Shown: positions 9,026 to 16,883 of the stretch, one piece after another
Layout: each line of letters begins with the position of its first letter
How positions within the stretch are numbered: the stretch's first letter is position 1
Assembly (NCBI GenBank): GCA_947627905.1
Contig: CANQXX010000010.1
Coordinates: 1-50,314, forward strand
DNA: 50,314 bases
Direction: 5' to 3'
DNA from: an uncultured Clostridia bacterium
GTDB taxonomy: Bacteria > Bacillota > Clostridia > Oscillospirales > Ruminococcaceae
The notes under the pieces: generated by a model
The model's database searches: none
Told to the model about the DNA's origin: nothing
What the model saw: only the letters and a program-made list of their open reading frames with translations
Translations under genes and position numbers: made by a program

Positions 9026-9730
9026 ATGGCACTCGGAAAAGTTTTAGTAGTCGACGACGACAACAACATCTGCGAGCTTTTGAAGCTCTACCTTGAAAAG
9101 GAAGGCTGGGGGGTCATTATTTCTCATGACGGAGAAGAAGCTGTCGTAAAATTCAATGCCCTCAAGCCGGATATAGTTCTTCTGGATATCATGCTCCCCG
9201 AACTGGACGGTTGGCAGGTATGCCGCGAAATAAGGAAAAAATCAAACGTTCCCATAATCATGATAACCGCCAAGAGCGAGACATTTGACAAGGTCCTCGG
9301 TCTTGAGCTCGGCGCTGATGATTACATCGTAAAGCCTTTTGATACCAAGGAAGTAATTGCAAGAATAAAGGCTGTTGCACGCCGCATAAGCCAGTCGGGC
9401 AGCGAAGCCGAAGTAAAGGAAGTCCGTTACGATAAGCTCGTTGTAAATATGACGAGATATGAGCTTCGTGTAGACGGAAAGGTAATGGATACTCCTCCTA
9501 AGGAGCTGGAGCTTCTCTTCTATCTTGCGTCAAATCCTAACCGTGTTTATACCCGTGACCAGCTTCTTGATGAGGTATGGGGATTTGAATATTACGGCGA
9601 TTCAAGAACTATCGACGTTCATATCAAGCGTCTCCGCGAAAAGCTCGAGGGAGTTTCCGATAAGTGGGCTCTTAAAACCGTGTGGGGCGTAGGATATAAA
9701 TTTGAAGCTGACGAGGACGCTAATGCGTAA
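9026..9730 (+). CDS. OmpR-family response regulator
   Basis: A 234-residue two-domain regulator. The receiver (1-120) has the acidic pocket VVDDDNN, phospho-acceptor Asp54 in VLLDIMLPELDGW, and the KPFD loop. The C-terminal winged-helix domain (about 135-230) ends in the usual VWGVGYKFE. Start ATG follows GAAAGGATGG. It overlaps the kinase gene by 8 bases, so they form a cognate pair, followed by an HtrA protease. The WalR/CssR-type arrangement suggests control of envelope functions, though the regulon cannot be read from sequence. Confidence 0.93.
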   Translation: MALGKVLVVDDDNNICELLKLYLEKEGWGVIISHDGEEAVVKFNALKPDIVLLDIMLPELDGWQVCREIRKKSNVPIIMITAKSETFDKVLGLELGADDYIVKPFDTKEVIARIKAVARRISQSGSEAEVKEVRYDKLVVNMTRYELRVDGKVMDTPPKELELLFYLASNPNRVYTRDQLLDEVWGFEYYGDSRTIDVHIKRLREKLEGVSDKWALKTVWGVGYKFEADEDANA

Positions 9731-11144
9731 AAGCAGCATTTCAGGCGAGTTCTTTTATTTAAGCTCTGTGTTCCTTGCTGCGGCAGTTGTATGCATAGGA
9801 GCAGTGCTTCTTGTAGTATCGGGTGAATATTACAAATCCGATAAGCTGAAATTATTGGATATGTTTGTGGAGAAAGCCGTTTCCGAGACTTCCGGTCTTA
9901 TTCAGGAGACCGGATATATCGACGAGGAACAGCTCCATGAAACATATTCTGATCTGTCCGCAGTGTCGGGCGCTGATTTTACACTTGTTGATGCAAACGG
10001 CGTTGCTTTGGTATGCTCCGAAGCACCGCCGTGTTCTCATAAGAAGAATAATTTCAGCCTGACAACGCTTGAAGAGATGCCTGACGGGGGATACCACGAG
10101 CTGAGCAGCCTGAACAATTACTATAACGGCGATTACTTCAACTCCGCTTGTAAGATCGAGCTTGGCGGAGAGGTATTCTATGTTTTCGGCAGGATGTCGA
10201 TGAGCAGCCTTTCGGATTACATACTCAAACTTGTACTTATAATGGTTATCGTTACCGCCATAATAATGACGTTTATATTTGTTATATTATATATGACGAC
10301 CAAGCGTATGCTTACTCCCATAAGGGAGATGACAATGGCGGCAAAACGGTTCGGAGAAGGAGATTTCAGCAAAAAGCTGTATGTTTCCGAGGACAACGAG
10401 TTTGGTTTTCTTGCAAATTCCCTGAACCAGATGGCAGGCTCTCTTGAACATATCGAAGAAGCAAGAAAGAGCTTTGTTTCAAATGTTTCACATGAGCTTA
10501 AAACTCCTATGACTACCATAGGGGGATTTATTGACGGCATACTGGACGGAACTATCCCTCCGGAAAAGCATGAGCATTATCTTAAAATAGTTTCTTCGGA
10601 AGTGGACCGCCTTGCAAGGCTTGTGCGTTCGATGCTGAATATATCCAAGTATGAAGCTGGAGAGCTTTCCATTAACAAAGAAGATTTTGACATCGTACCG
10701 GTGATCTTTTCCACACTGTTAAATTTTGAAAAGAGAATAGACGAAAAAAACGTAGATGTGCGTGGTCTTGGAAGAAGATCCTTTATAATAAACGCCGATC
10801 CGGATCTTATAGGTCAGGTAATATATAATCTTGTAGAAAACGCAGTAAAATTCGTAAATAAAAACGGTTATATAGAATTTTTCTTCAGCGAAAAGGACGG
10901 TATGTCGTTTATAACGATAAGGAACAGCGGCGACGGTCTTACAAAGGATGAGATATCAAAGGTCTTTGAACGTTTTTACAAGACTGACGAATCCCGCGGA
11001 ATGGATCCCACCGGAGTAGGTCTGGGACTTTCAATAGTCAGCTCGCTTATAAAACTTCACGGCGGTACCGTTACCGTAAGGAGCGAAAAGGGAAGATATA
11101 CCGAATTTGAGATATCTCTTAAAGGTACAGACAGCAGCATTTAA
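9723..11144 (+). CDS. Sensor histidine kinase
   Basis: A 473-residue membrane kinase. The start at ATG 9723 (GAGG upstream) is preferred; a TTG at 9702 is an alternative. TM1 is about residues 10-33, followed by an extracellular sensor domain of about 130 residues containing two cysteines (CSEAPPC) that could form a disulfide. TM2 is 168-191, then HAMP (192-245), HisKA with phospho-accepting His257 in SNVSHELKTPM, and HATPase_c with VIYNLVENAVKF, the F-box ERFYKTDESR and GVGLGLSIV. The stop is 13 bases before the HtrA-like gene. It phosphorylates the adjacent regulator in response to an unknown envelope cue. Confidence 0.93.
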   Translation: MRKSSISGEFFYLSSVFLAAAVVCIGAVLLVVSGEYYKSDKLKLLDMFVEKAVSETSGLIQETGYIDEEQLHETYSDLSAVSGADFTLVDANGVALVCSEAPPCSHKKNNFSLTTLEEMPDGGYHELSSLNNYYNGDYFNSACKIELGGEVFYVFGRMSMSSLSDYILKLVLIMVIVTAIIMTFIFVILYMTTKRMLTPIREMTMAAKRFGEGDFSKKLYVSEDNEFGFLANSLNQMAGSLEHIEEARKSFVSNVSHELKTPMTTIGGFIDGILDGTIPPEKHEHYLKIVSSEVDRLARLVRSMLNISKYEAGELSINKEDFDIVPVIFSTLLNFEKRIDEKNVDVRGLGRRSFIINADPDLIGQVIYNLVENAVKFVNKNGYIEFFFSEKDGMSFITIRNSGDGLTKDEISKVFERFYKTDESRGMDPTGVGLGLSIVSSLIKLHGGTVTVRSEKGRYTEFEISLKGTDSSI

Positions 11145-11157
11145 ACGGAGGTCTTAC

Positions 11158-12627
11158 ATGGATAATTTTGATGAAAACAAGCCGGAAGCCGAAGCTCCCG
11201 ACAATACGGCGGAAAATATATCTGCCGGAAAGCAGGAAACGGATAATGCGGAAGGCTCTGCCGATGCTTTAAAGCCGGAAAACTATGCAGATAATAATGT
11301 TTCCGCGCGCAGCGTTCCTTTTTACGGACCGGACGCCGCTCCGTACACCGGCAGTCAGTATATACCGAACGGAGGTCAGCCCTTTGTCAGCGCACCGAAA
11401 AAAAGAAGGCTCTCCGAAGCCAGTATGTGGGTACTGATGATAACCGTAGCAGTCCTTTTTTCGGCAATAATGATACTGGCGGCAGCTATTGCGGTGCGGG
11501 ATAAGGAAAATAAGATCAGCAGCGAATTTTTCGGTACAGGCGGCGTTGTTACGGACATTGCCGAGCATACGGAAATAGTTCTTCCCACGTCCCCAAGACC
11601 TGTGCTTGAAAACGAGCTTTACGCCGATAAGGAAACAGGGCTGCTGACTACTGTCGGCGTGGCTGAAAGAATACTTCCGTCTCAGGTAAAGATAGAGATA
11701 TTCGGCGATATGCCTTATGTTCCGCTTTCCTCCGGTTCGGGAATAATAATCTCGTCGGACGGCTATATACTTACAAATGCTCATGTTGTTGACGGAGCTG
11801 TCAGCATTGTGGCCAAACTTTATGACGGCACAAGTGAAAAAGCTGTTTTTATAGGCATGGACAGAAAAAGCGATCTGGCTGTAATAAAGATAAACAGGGA
11901 CGATCTTCCTGCCGCTGAGATCGGGACCTCCTCGGATCTTGCAATAGGCGAGGAGGTAGCTATAGCAGGAGCCGGCGGAGGCTTTGAAAATACCGTGACA
12001 TACGGTCATGTTACCGGTCTTGACAGGGTGATAGACACAAATTATATAAGCAGTTCATCTATCCATTGTATACAGACCGATGCGGCTCTCAATCCCGGAA
12101 ATTCAGGCGGAGCGCTGGTAAATATGTACGGTCAGGTAGTCGGCGTTGCGGTGGCTCTTATGAATCATCAGACGTATGAGAACATCGGGTTCAATATTGC
12201 TATAGACGACGCCGTTCCAATTGCAGAGGAGCTTATTGCAAACGGCTATGTTTCGTCGCGGGCAAGAGTAGGCATAAGCTTTGTTTCCATAGGAGATGCT
12301 GCGGCAAAGGAATACGGCATAATGTCCGGTCTTTGCGTTATGGAAATAGATCAGGATTGCGATATTGCATATACTGATATAATACCTTATGACATAATAA
12401 CCTATATTGACGATATACGGACATTGGACAGTGACGATGTATTTGCCGCACTTGATGGAAAGCGTCCGGGCGAAATGGTAAAGCTTACGGTCTTTCGCAG
12501 GTCGGTGACCGGAGACGTAAGCATTTTTGACGAATATGCGGAGCTTGCTCCGGATACTTCTTCAATGTCGGGATATTCCGAGTCTATTTCAACGGAAGAT
12601 TATTTCAGCCGTGATATTATTTCGTAA
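11158..12627 (+). CDS. htrA: HtrA/DegP-like membrane-anchored serine protease
   Basis: A 489-residue protease. ATG 11158 follows GGAGG; the acidic, Asn/Pro-rich N-terminal 85 residues are cytoplasmic, then one TM helix (about 90-113). The trypsin-like domain carries the triad His209 (TNAHVVDG), Asp239 (KSDLAVIKI) and Ser316 (NPGNSGGAL). A PDZ domain occupies about 385-470 (GLCVMEIDQ, DIITYIDDI). It degrades or refolds damaged proteins at the outer face of the membrane. Its position directly after a two-component pair resembles CssRS-HtrA and WalRK-HtrA systems, suggesting it is a target or partner of that system (inference). A terminator follows at 12636-12681. Confidence 0.93.
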   Translation: MDNFDENKPEAEAPDNTAENISAGKQETDNAEGSADALKPENYADNNVSARSVPFYGPDAAPYTGSQYIPNGGQPFVSAPKKRRLSEASMWVLMITVAVLFSAIMILAAAIAVRDKENKISSEFFGTGGVVTDIAEHTEIVLPTSPRPVLENELYADKETGLLTTVGVAERILPSQVKIEIFGDMPYVPLSSGSGIIISSDGYILTNAHVVDGAVSIVAKLYDGTSEKAVFIGMDRKSDLAVIKINRDDLPAAEIGTSSDLAIGEEVAIAGAGGGFENTVTYGHVTGLDRVIDTNYISSSSIHCIQTDAALNPGNSGGALVNMYGQVVGVAVALMNHQTYENIGFNIAIDDAVPIAEELIANGYVSSRARVGISFVSIGDAAAKEYGIMSGLCVMEIDQDCDIAYTDIIPYDIITYIDDIRTLDSDDVFAALDGKRPGEMVKLTVFRRSVTGDVSIFDEYAELAPDTSSMSGYSESISTEDYFSRDIIS

Positions 12628-12635
12628 ATAAAAGC

Positions 12636-12681
12636 TCTCTTTGCGGATCGCTTTGCGGCAGTCAGCAGGGAGATTTTTTTA
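12636..12681 (+). terminator. Terminator after htrA
   Basis: TCTCTTTGC (12636-12644) pairs with GCAGGGAGA (12665-12673) using two G-U pairs, followed by eight T (12674-12681). Confidence 0.75.
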
Positions 12682-12704
12682 TTTGTGCCGGTCCGGCAGC
12701 ACTA

Positions 12705-12734
12705 TTGACTTTTTTTATATAAATATGATATAAT
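12705..12734 (+). promoter_or_regulatory. Strong promoter for LPPTG microprotein and paralogue pair
   Basis: TTGACT (12705-12710), 18-base spacer, TATAAT (12729-12734) with extended TGA. The first gene start is 35 bases beyond the -10. Confidence 0.85.
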
Positions 12735-12768
12735 GTGTATGATATATTTTGTGAAAGGAAGTATCGGA

Positions 12769-12906
12769 ATGTTTTTTGCTCTTACCGCCCTGCCGCCAAC
12801 GGGGAATGTTTCGGTAAACGTATATCTTATTGTGGTGATATCTGCGGCTGTGCTTGCGGTCGGAGCGGTAATTGCCGGAATAATTTCCAAAAAGAAGAAA
12901 AAATAG
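12769..12906 (+). CDS. 45-aa membrane microprotein with LPPTG motif
   Basis: ATG 12769 lies behind GAAAGGA and a strong promoter; stop TAG 12904-12906. The product begins MFFALTALPPTGNVSVN, continues with a roughly 22-residue hydrophobic helix (about 18-40) and ends in five lysines. LPPTG, hydrophobic span, basic tail is exactly the order of a sortase sorting signal, but there is no N-terminal secretion signal and only seven residues precede the motif. It may be a true small membrane protein in which LPPTG is coincidental, a minimal sortase substrate, or the surviving C-terminus of a larger wall protein. The strong promoter and ribosome site argue that it is expressed. Two Cys-rich paralogues follow after 41 bases. 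Confidence 0.72.
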   Translation: MFFALTALPPTGNVSVNVYLIVVISAAVLAVGAVIAGIISKKKKK

Positions 12907-12947
12907 ATAATTTTTCGGCGGAATTATTATAGAAAGGATAATTTTAT

Positions 12948-13886
12948 ATGGAAATCAATTACCATATCCCGAGTTTTACGGAGCATTACAGTCTTAATCT
13001 TCTGCTGCTGGATCATATGCAGAAATATCCGGAGCGTTTCCGCGACGGCGTAAGGATAGCGTCTGTTTTCGGAAATTTCGGCGGCGTTATCTGGAACGGC
13101 GGAAGAAATGTTGCAGGCAGGGCTTCATTGGAGGCGTCACGCAGGATAATGGAGGAATATAACAAAAGAGGCGTGCCGTTAAGATTTACTATGACAAATC
13201 CTCATATTACGGAGAAATATCTTGAGGACAAGCCCAGCAATGACATATTGAAAATGGCTGACAACGGGCTTAATCAGGTCATAGTCATGTCTCCGGTACT
13301 GGAGGAATATATCCGTGAAAATTATCCCGGATATAAAATAACTTCTTCCACCTGCAAGCAGATACGGGATATGGACGGAGTAAATGCCGAACTGGAAAAG
13401 GATTACTGCCTTGTTGTGCTTGATTATAACTGGAACAATAAGTTTGAAGAACTGGAAAAGATAAAGGATAGGGAGCGCTGTGAGATACTTGTAAATGCCT
13501 GCTGTCAGCCCAATTGTCAGCGCAGGGGAGATCATTACAGCGAGATCGGAAAATATCAGATAGAATTATGTACGATAGCCCGGAGCAATCTTGGTATAGC
13601 TTCGGATAACATTGTTCAGGAACCGTTTTTGTGTCAGTTTATGGATTATGATATATATATGCTGAATAAATTCTCCACATATATCTCTCCCGACGATATT
13701 GAATCGAAATATGTTCCTATGGGCTTTAAACATTTCAAGCTGGAAGGAAGAACGATAGGCGATATTAATATGCTTGAAATGTACGTTCATTATCTGGTCA
13801 AGCCGGAGTTTGAACGGAGAGAAAGACTTGATATGCTCAATGATCTTACGGGTCAGGTAAAACATTTTAATATATTTTCAAGGTAA
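12948..13886 (+). CDS. Uncharacterised Cys-rich protein, paralogue 1
   Basis: A 312-residue cytosolic protein, start supported by AGAAAGGA. It is clearly homologous along its whole length to the next gene. Shared blocks are ASVFGNFGGVIWNGGR-like (38-53), LRFTMTNP, MADNGLNQVIVMSP, the strand ITSSTCK (Cys136), CEILVNACCQPNC (Cys178, 185, 186, 190), Cys229, and YVPMGF...K-x-EGRT. The six shared cysteines and alternating strand/helix pattern suggest an (alpha/beta)8 barrel with a metal or Fe-S site, loosely recalling U32-peptidase-like proteins such as UbiU/UbiV, where four cysteines bind 4Fe-4S. That link is inference. No signal peptide. No known pathway gene is adjacent. Confidence 0.85.
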   Translation: MEINYHIPSFTEHYSLNLLLLDHMQKYPERFRDGVRIASVFGNFGGVIWNGGRNVAGRASLEASRRIMEEYNKRGVPLRFTMTNPHITEKYLEDKPSNDILKMADNGLNQVIVMSPVLEEYIRENYPGYKITSSTCKQIRDMDGVNAELEKDYCLVVLDYNWNNKFEELEKIKDRERCEILVNACCQPNCQRRGDHYSEIGKYQIELCTIARSNLGIASDNIVQEPFLCQFMDYDIYMLNKFSTYISPDDIESKYVPMGFKHFKLEGRTIGDINMLEMYVHYLVKPEFERRERLDMLNDLTGQVKHFNIFSR

Positions 13887-13895
13887 GGCATTATT

Positions 13896-14825
13896 ATGAG
13901 TGTAAATTTTCATATCCCGGATTTTATGAATCATCTGTATCTTAATCTTCTGCTGATAAAGAATATGGAGCTTTTTCCTGAATGTTGGCGCGAAGATATA
14001 AAAATAGCTTCCGTTTTCGGAAATTTCTGCGGAAGCGTATGGAACGGCGGCAGATATCTCGGAGGAAATACCGATCCGAGAGCTATGGCGGCGATAATAA
14101 AAACTCTCAACGACAGGGGGATACCTCTGCGGTTCACATTTACAAATCCGCTGCTGAAAGAGGAGCACCTCGGCGACGGCTTCGGCAACGCGCTGCTCAG
14201 AATGGCTGATAACGGCATGAATGAAGTTATCGTAATGTCTCCCATTCTGGAAGAATATATCCGCAAGAATTATCCCGGCTACAAGATAACTTCTTCCACC
14301 TGCAAGCAGATAGAGGACATTGACGCCGTTAAGGAAGAACTCAAAAAGGACTACAAGTATGTTGTTCTGGACTATAATTTCAACAATAAATTCGATCTGC
14401 TGGAACAGATACCGCAGGAGGACAGGGGAAAATGCGAGATACTTGTAAACGCCTGCTGTCAGCCTCATTGTCCGAGGCGCGGAGAGCATTACCGCCAGAT
14501 AGGACAGGAACAGATCAACGAATGGGAACATAAAAGAAACAAGCTGAACAGAGTTCCTTACAGATCAGCAGAGTTCAAGTGTCCTGCAATGAGCCTTAAT
14601 CTTTACGAGATAACAGGCTTTGAAACTCACGTTTCCCCGGACGACATCTATGGGAAATATGTTCCTATGGGATTTGTTAATTTCAAGATAGAGGGCAGAA
14701 CGGTCCCTGATACGAACCTGCTGGAAAATTACATTTATTATATGGCAAAGCCGGAATACCAGAATATAACAAGGCTTCGTATGCTGAATACGCTTACAAG
14801 GAAGCATAAATTTTTTGCCGGATAA
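13896..14825 (+). CDS. Uncharacterised Cys-rich protein, paralogue 2
   Basis: A 309-residue protein, start 9 bases after the stop of paralogue 1 and sharing its layout (MSVNFHIPDF..., FGNFCGSVWNGGR, LRFTFTNP, ITSSTCK). Conserved cysteines are 136, 180, 187, 188, 192 and 229, with extra Cys30 and Cys45. The two differ most between about 200 and 245, the stretch after the CC-x2-C motif, which could set substrate specificity or be a dimer contact. A heterodimer is plausible, as in UbiU-UbiV, but nothing in the window demonstrates it. A terminator follows at 14832-14864. Function unassigned. Confidence 0.85.
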   Translation: MSVNFHIPDFMNHLYLNLLLIKNMELFPECWREDIKIASVFGNFCGSVWNGGRYLGGNTDPRAMAAIIKTLNDRGIPLRFTFTNPLLKEEHLGDGFGNALLRMADNGMNEVIVMSPILEEYIRKNYPGYKITSSTCKQIEDIDAVKEELKKDYKYVVLDYNFNNKFDLLEQIPQEDRGKCEILVNACCQPHCPRRGEHYRQIGQEQINEWEHKRNKLNRVPYRSAEFKCPAMSLNLYEITGFETHVSPDDIYGKYVPMGFVNFKIEGRTVPDTNLLENYIYYMAKPEYQNITRLRMLNTLTRKHKFFAG

Positions 14826-14831
14826 AATTCA

Positions 14832-14864
14832 GCCGTCTGCCGGATATGTACGCAGGCGGCTTTT
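14832..14864 (+). terminator. Terminator after the paralogue pair
   Basis: GCCGTCTGC (14832-14840) pairs with GCAGGCGGC (14852-14860) with one G-U, followed by TTTTGCTTGTT. Confidence 0.75.
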
Positions 14865-14902
14865 GCTTGTTCATAAAAAATTTACAAAAATATTTTTTGA
14901 TA

Positions 14903-15031
14903 ATGAAAAATTATGCCTTTCCGGATTGTATTCATTATGAACGGTCAGAATGTCATGTTCCGTATAAATGGTTTCGGATATGCGGGATCTGCGGTCACGA
15001 ACAAATAATTTTCAATAAAACAAATAAATAA
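14903..15031 (+). CDS. Possible 42-aa zinc-ribbon-like peptide
   Basis: A short frame from ATG 14903 to TAA 15029-15031 encodes a product with CIHYERSEC and CGICGHEQ, four cysteines spaced like a small zinc ribbon. It sits between a terminator and the wall-binding protein gene. No Shine-Dalgarno is visible upstream of the ATG, which weakens the case. The cysteine pattern is unlikely to be mere noise in AT-rich spacer DNA, so it is listed with low confidence; it could also be a decayed fragment. Confidence 0.35.
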   Translation: MKNYAFPDCIHYERSECHVPYKWFRICGICGHEQIIFNKTNK

Positions 15032-15047
15032 AAAGGAGAGTTTTATT

Positions 15048-16358
15048 ATGAAAAAGAACACAAGAACAATTGCGGCTGCCGCTGCGGCGATAATGGCTTT
15101 TTCTTCCCTCGGAACGGCAGTGTGCGCTCAGGGGTGGGAAAATACCGACAGCGGAACGAAATACGTTCTTTCAAACGGTGAAAATGCTGCCGGAGGAATT
15201 TACATTATCGGCGGCAAAGCATACAAATTCGATAAGGACGGCAACAGTGCCGGCGAATATTCCGGCTGGACGAAAAAGAACGGCGTCCGCAGATATTATA
15301 AGAATGGCACGCCTTACACAGGCTGGCTGAAAAGCAGCGCAGGCAGAAAATACGCTCTTGACGGCTGGCTCATGACCGGAGAATTTCCTATCGGAAATGA
15401 CATTTACAAATTTAACGAAAACGGCATTTATGAAAGCAAAACAGAAGCACCCGTAGTCCTCAAATGTCCCGAAACTATTTCTCTCAATGCCAAAGAAATA
15501 ACCGTTGACGTTTCCCCAAACAATGATAACACATATATGTTGTGTGAGGGCATTACAAAGATAGAACACTGGGAGAACGGCAAATGGGCGGACTGCGCTC
15601 CGGACGGATTCCCTGTGGCAGATAATTTATTCTATTTCACCCAATGTGAACAGCTTGGCTTTGATTTTGGCTTTGATATGCTTGAGGACGGACTTTCGGA
15701 GGGCTATTACAGACTTACTCTTTACGCAGGTCCCGAGGGTCAGAACAGTTACCCTTATTACGCAGTATTCAGAGCCGAGGACGCAAAGTCCGGCTGGGTC
15801 AAGGAGGACGGCATGAACAGATACTACAAGGATAATTCCCCGTACACCGGCTGGCTGAAAAACAAGGACGGTCAGAAAAGATATGTCCTTGACGGCTGGC
15901 TCGTTACCGACAGTATCCAGATAGGCGATACGCATTACATCTTTAATAATGACGGATACCTTTCAGGACAGCAGAAACTTACAATTTCCGCCGACTGCGG
16001 AACGGTCACAACGGCTGACGATCATATCACCGTTAAACTTACCATGCTTTCTGACGGTCATGAATCTTTCGGCGCACTTTCGCAGCTTGAACGCTGGGAG
16101 AACGGCAAGTGGGCAGAGTCTGGACTTGGAGAGATCCCTGTGACAATGGAACTTCATTCCCTTGCCAAAGAGGGCGATACCGAAGAGCTTACGCTTTATC
16201 TCCACGATTTTAAACTTACAAAAGGCATTTACAGGATACCAATAAACAACAATGCGGATACCATAGGCGTTTTCTCCCTTGACGGAACGCCTGTCAAAGT
16301 CGGCGATCCCAAGGCTGAACACGTCAGCACATATGCCATGTTTGAAGTAAAGGAATAA
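15048..16358 (+). CDS. Secreted cell-wall-binding repeat protein with Ig-like domains
   Basis: A 436-residue secreted protein. Signal peptide 1-27 (ends AVCAQG). Choline-binding-like repeats occur in two blocks, about 72-127 (YSGWTKKNGVRRYYKNG, TGWLKS, DGWLMTG) and 248-305 (SGWVKEDGMNRYYKDN, TGWLKN, DGWLVTD). Each block is followed by a beta-rich Ig-like domain (about 137-245 and 309-430) containing the same IEHWENGKW / LERWENGKW motif, similar to the Big_14-type domains seen with such repeats. So the protein is a duplicated [wall repeat + Ig] unit. It should bind teichoic or polysaccharide components outside the cell. AAGGAG gives the start. No enzyme domain is visible; an adhesin or wall-structural role is likely. 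Confidence 0.85.
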   Translation: MKKNTRTIAAAAAAIMAFSSLGTAVCAQGWENTDSGTKYVLSNGENAAGGIYIIGGKAYKFDKDGNSAGEYSGWTKKNGVRRYYKNGTPYTGWLKSSAGRKYALDGWLMTGEFPIGNDIYKFNENGIYESKTEAPVVLKCPETISLNAKEITVDVSPNNDNTYMLCEGITKIEHWENGKWADCAPDGFPVADNLFYFTQCEQLGFDFGFDMLEDGLSEGYYRLTLYAGPEGQNSYPYYAVFRAEDAKSGWVKEDGMNRYYKDNSPYTGWLKNKDGQKRYVLDGWLVTDSIQIGDTHYIFNNDGYLSGQQKLTISADCGTVTTADDHITVKLTMLSDGHESFGALSQLERWENGKWAESGLGEIPVTMELHSLAKEGDTEELTLYLHDFKLTKGIYRIPINNNADTIGVFSLDGTPVKVGDPKAEHVSTYAMFEVKE

Positions 16359-16391
16359 TTTTGCTGTAGAACGAAAGCGGATATATAAAAG

Positions 16392-16430
16392 AACTCCCGT
16401 ACAGACTTTGCGTCTGTACGGGAGTTTCGT
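16392..16430. terminator. Bidirectional terminator between convergent genes
   Basis: A 15-bp stem AACTCCCGTACAGAC (16392-16406) / GTCTGTACGGGAGTT (16412-16426) with TTTGC loop. T-rich sequence follows on both strands, so it can close both the wall-binding gene and the opposing six-gene operon. Confidence 0.85.
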
Positions 16431-16442
16431 ATTGCATAGTGT

Positions 16443-16871
16443 TCAGCTGCCGTCATCAATGACCCATTTGCCTTTTTCACGGACAAGCACAAGGGAAACA
16501 TCTTCAATGCGTTCCTTTTCGGAATTATTGTATACTGCCACATCAAATGTCACGGAATATTTTTCTTCGCCGAGCTTTTCACGTCCCCTGAATGTAACGT
16601 CGGTATGAAATTCTTCCGTATCTTCAAGTATGCAGACAGCCGAGCGTGCCGCTTCGATATCGGCGTCGGTCAGAACTTCCCGTTTTGCTTCCGGAAAACA
16701 AGCCTTGAACGAGTCCGCGTCATTTCTTTCCACGGCAGTATAATACTTGTCAACGGTTTTCATCTGTCCGCCGAAATAGCTGTTCAGAAGCATAAGGAAA
16801 ACCGCGCATAATGCTGCAAGAATACAGAAAATAATTCCTGCCAGCTTGCCTGCCGTCATTTTTTTGTTCAT
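16443..16871 (-). CDS. Membrane-anchored hypothetical protein, NTF2/SnoaL-like
   Basis: A 142-residue protein with a strong AAGGAG ribosome site. One N-terminal TM helix (about 10-33) anchors an extracytoplasmic domain starting GGQMKTVDKYYTAVERNDAD. The pattern of a helix with a D-x-Y-x-A motif, a short helix, then strands ending in LVLVREKGKWVIDDG is characteristic of NTF2-like folds such as DUF4878. It is the last gene of the manA-ilvD operon, 12 bases after ilvD. No catalytic residues are recognised and a role is unknown. Confidence 0.7.
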   Translation of the reverse strand: MNKKMTAGKLAGIIFCILAALCAVFLMLLNSYFGGQMKTVDKYYTAVERNDADSFKACFPEAKREVLTDADIEAARSAVCILEDTEEFHTDVTFRGREKLGEEKYSVTFDVAVYNNSEKERIEDVSLVLVREKGKWVIDDGS

Positions 16872-16883
16872 GGAAATTCTCCT

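Noticed and set aside
9702-9722. TTG start for the histidine kinase
   Set aside because: ATG 9723 has GAGG at suitable distance and a standard short overlap with the regulator gene.
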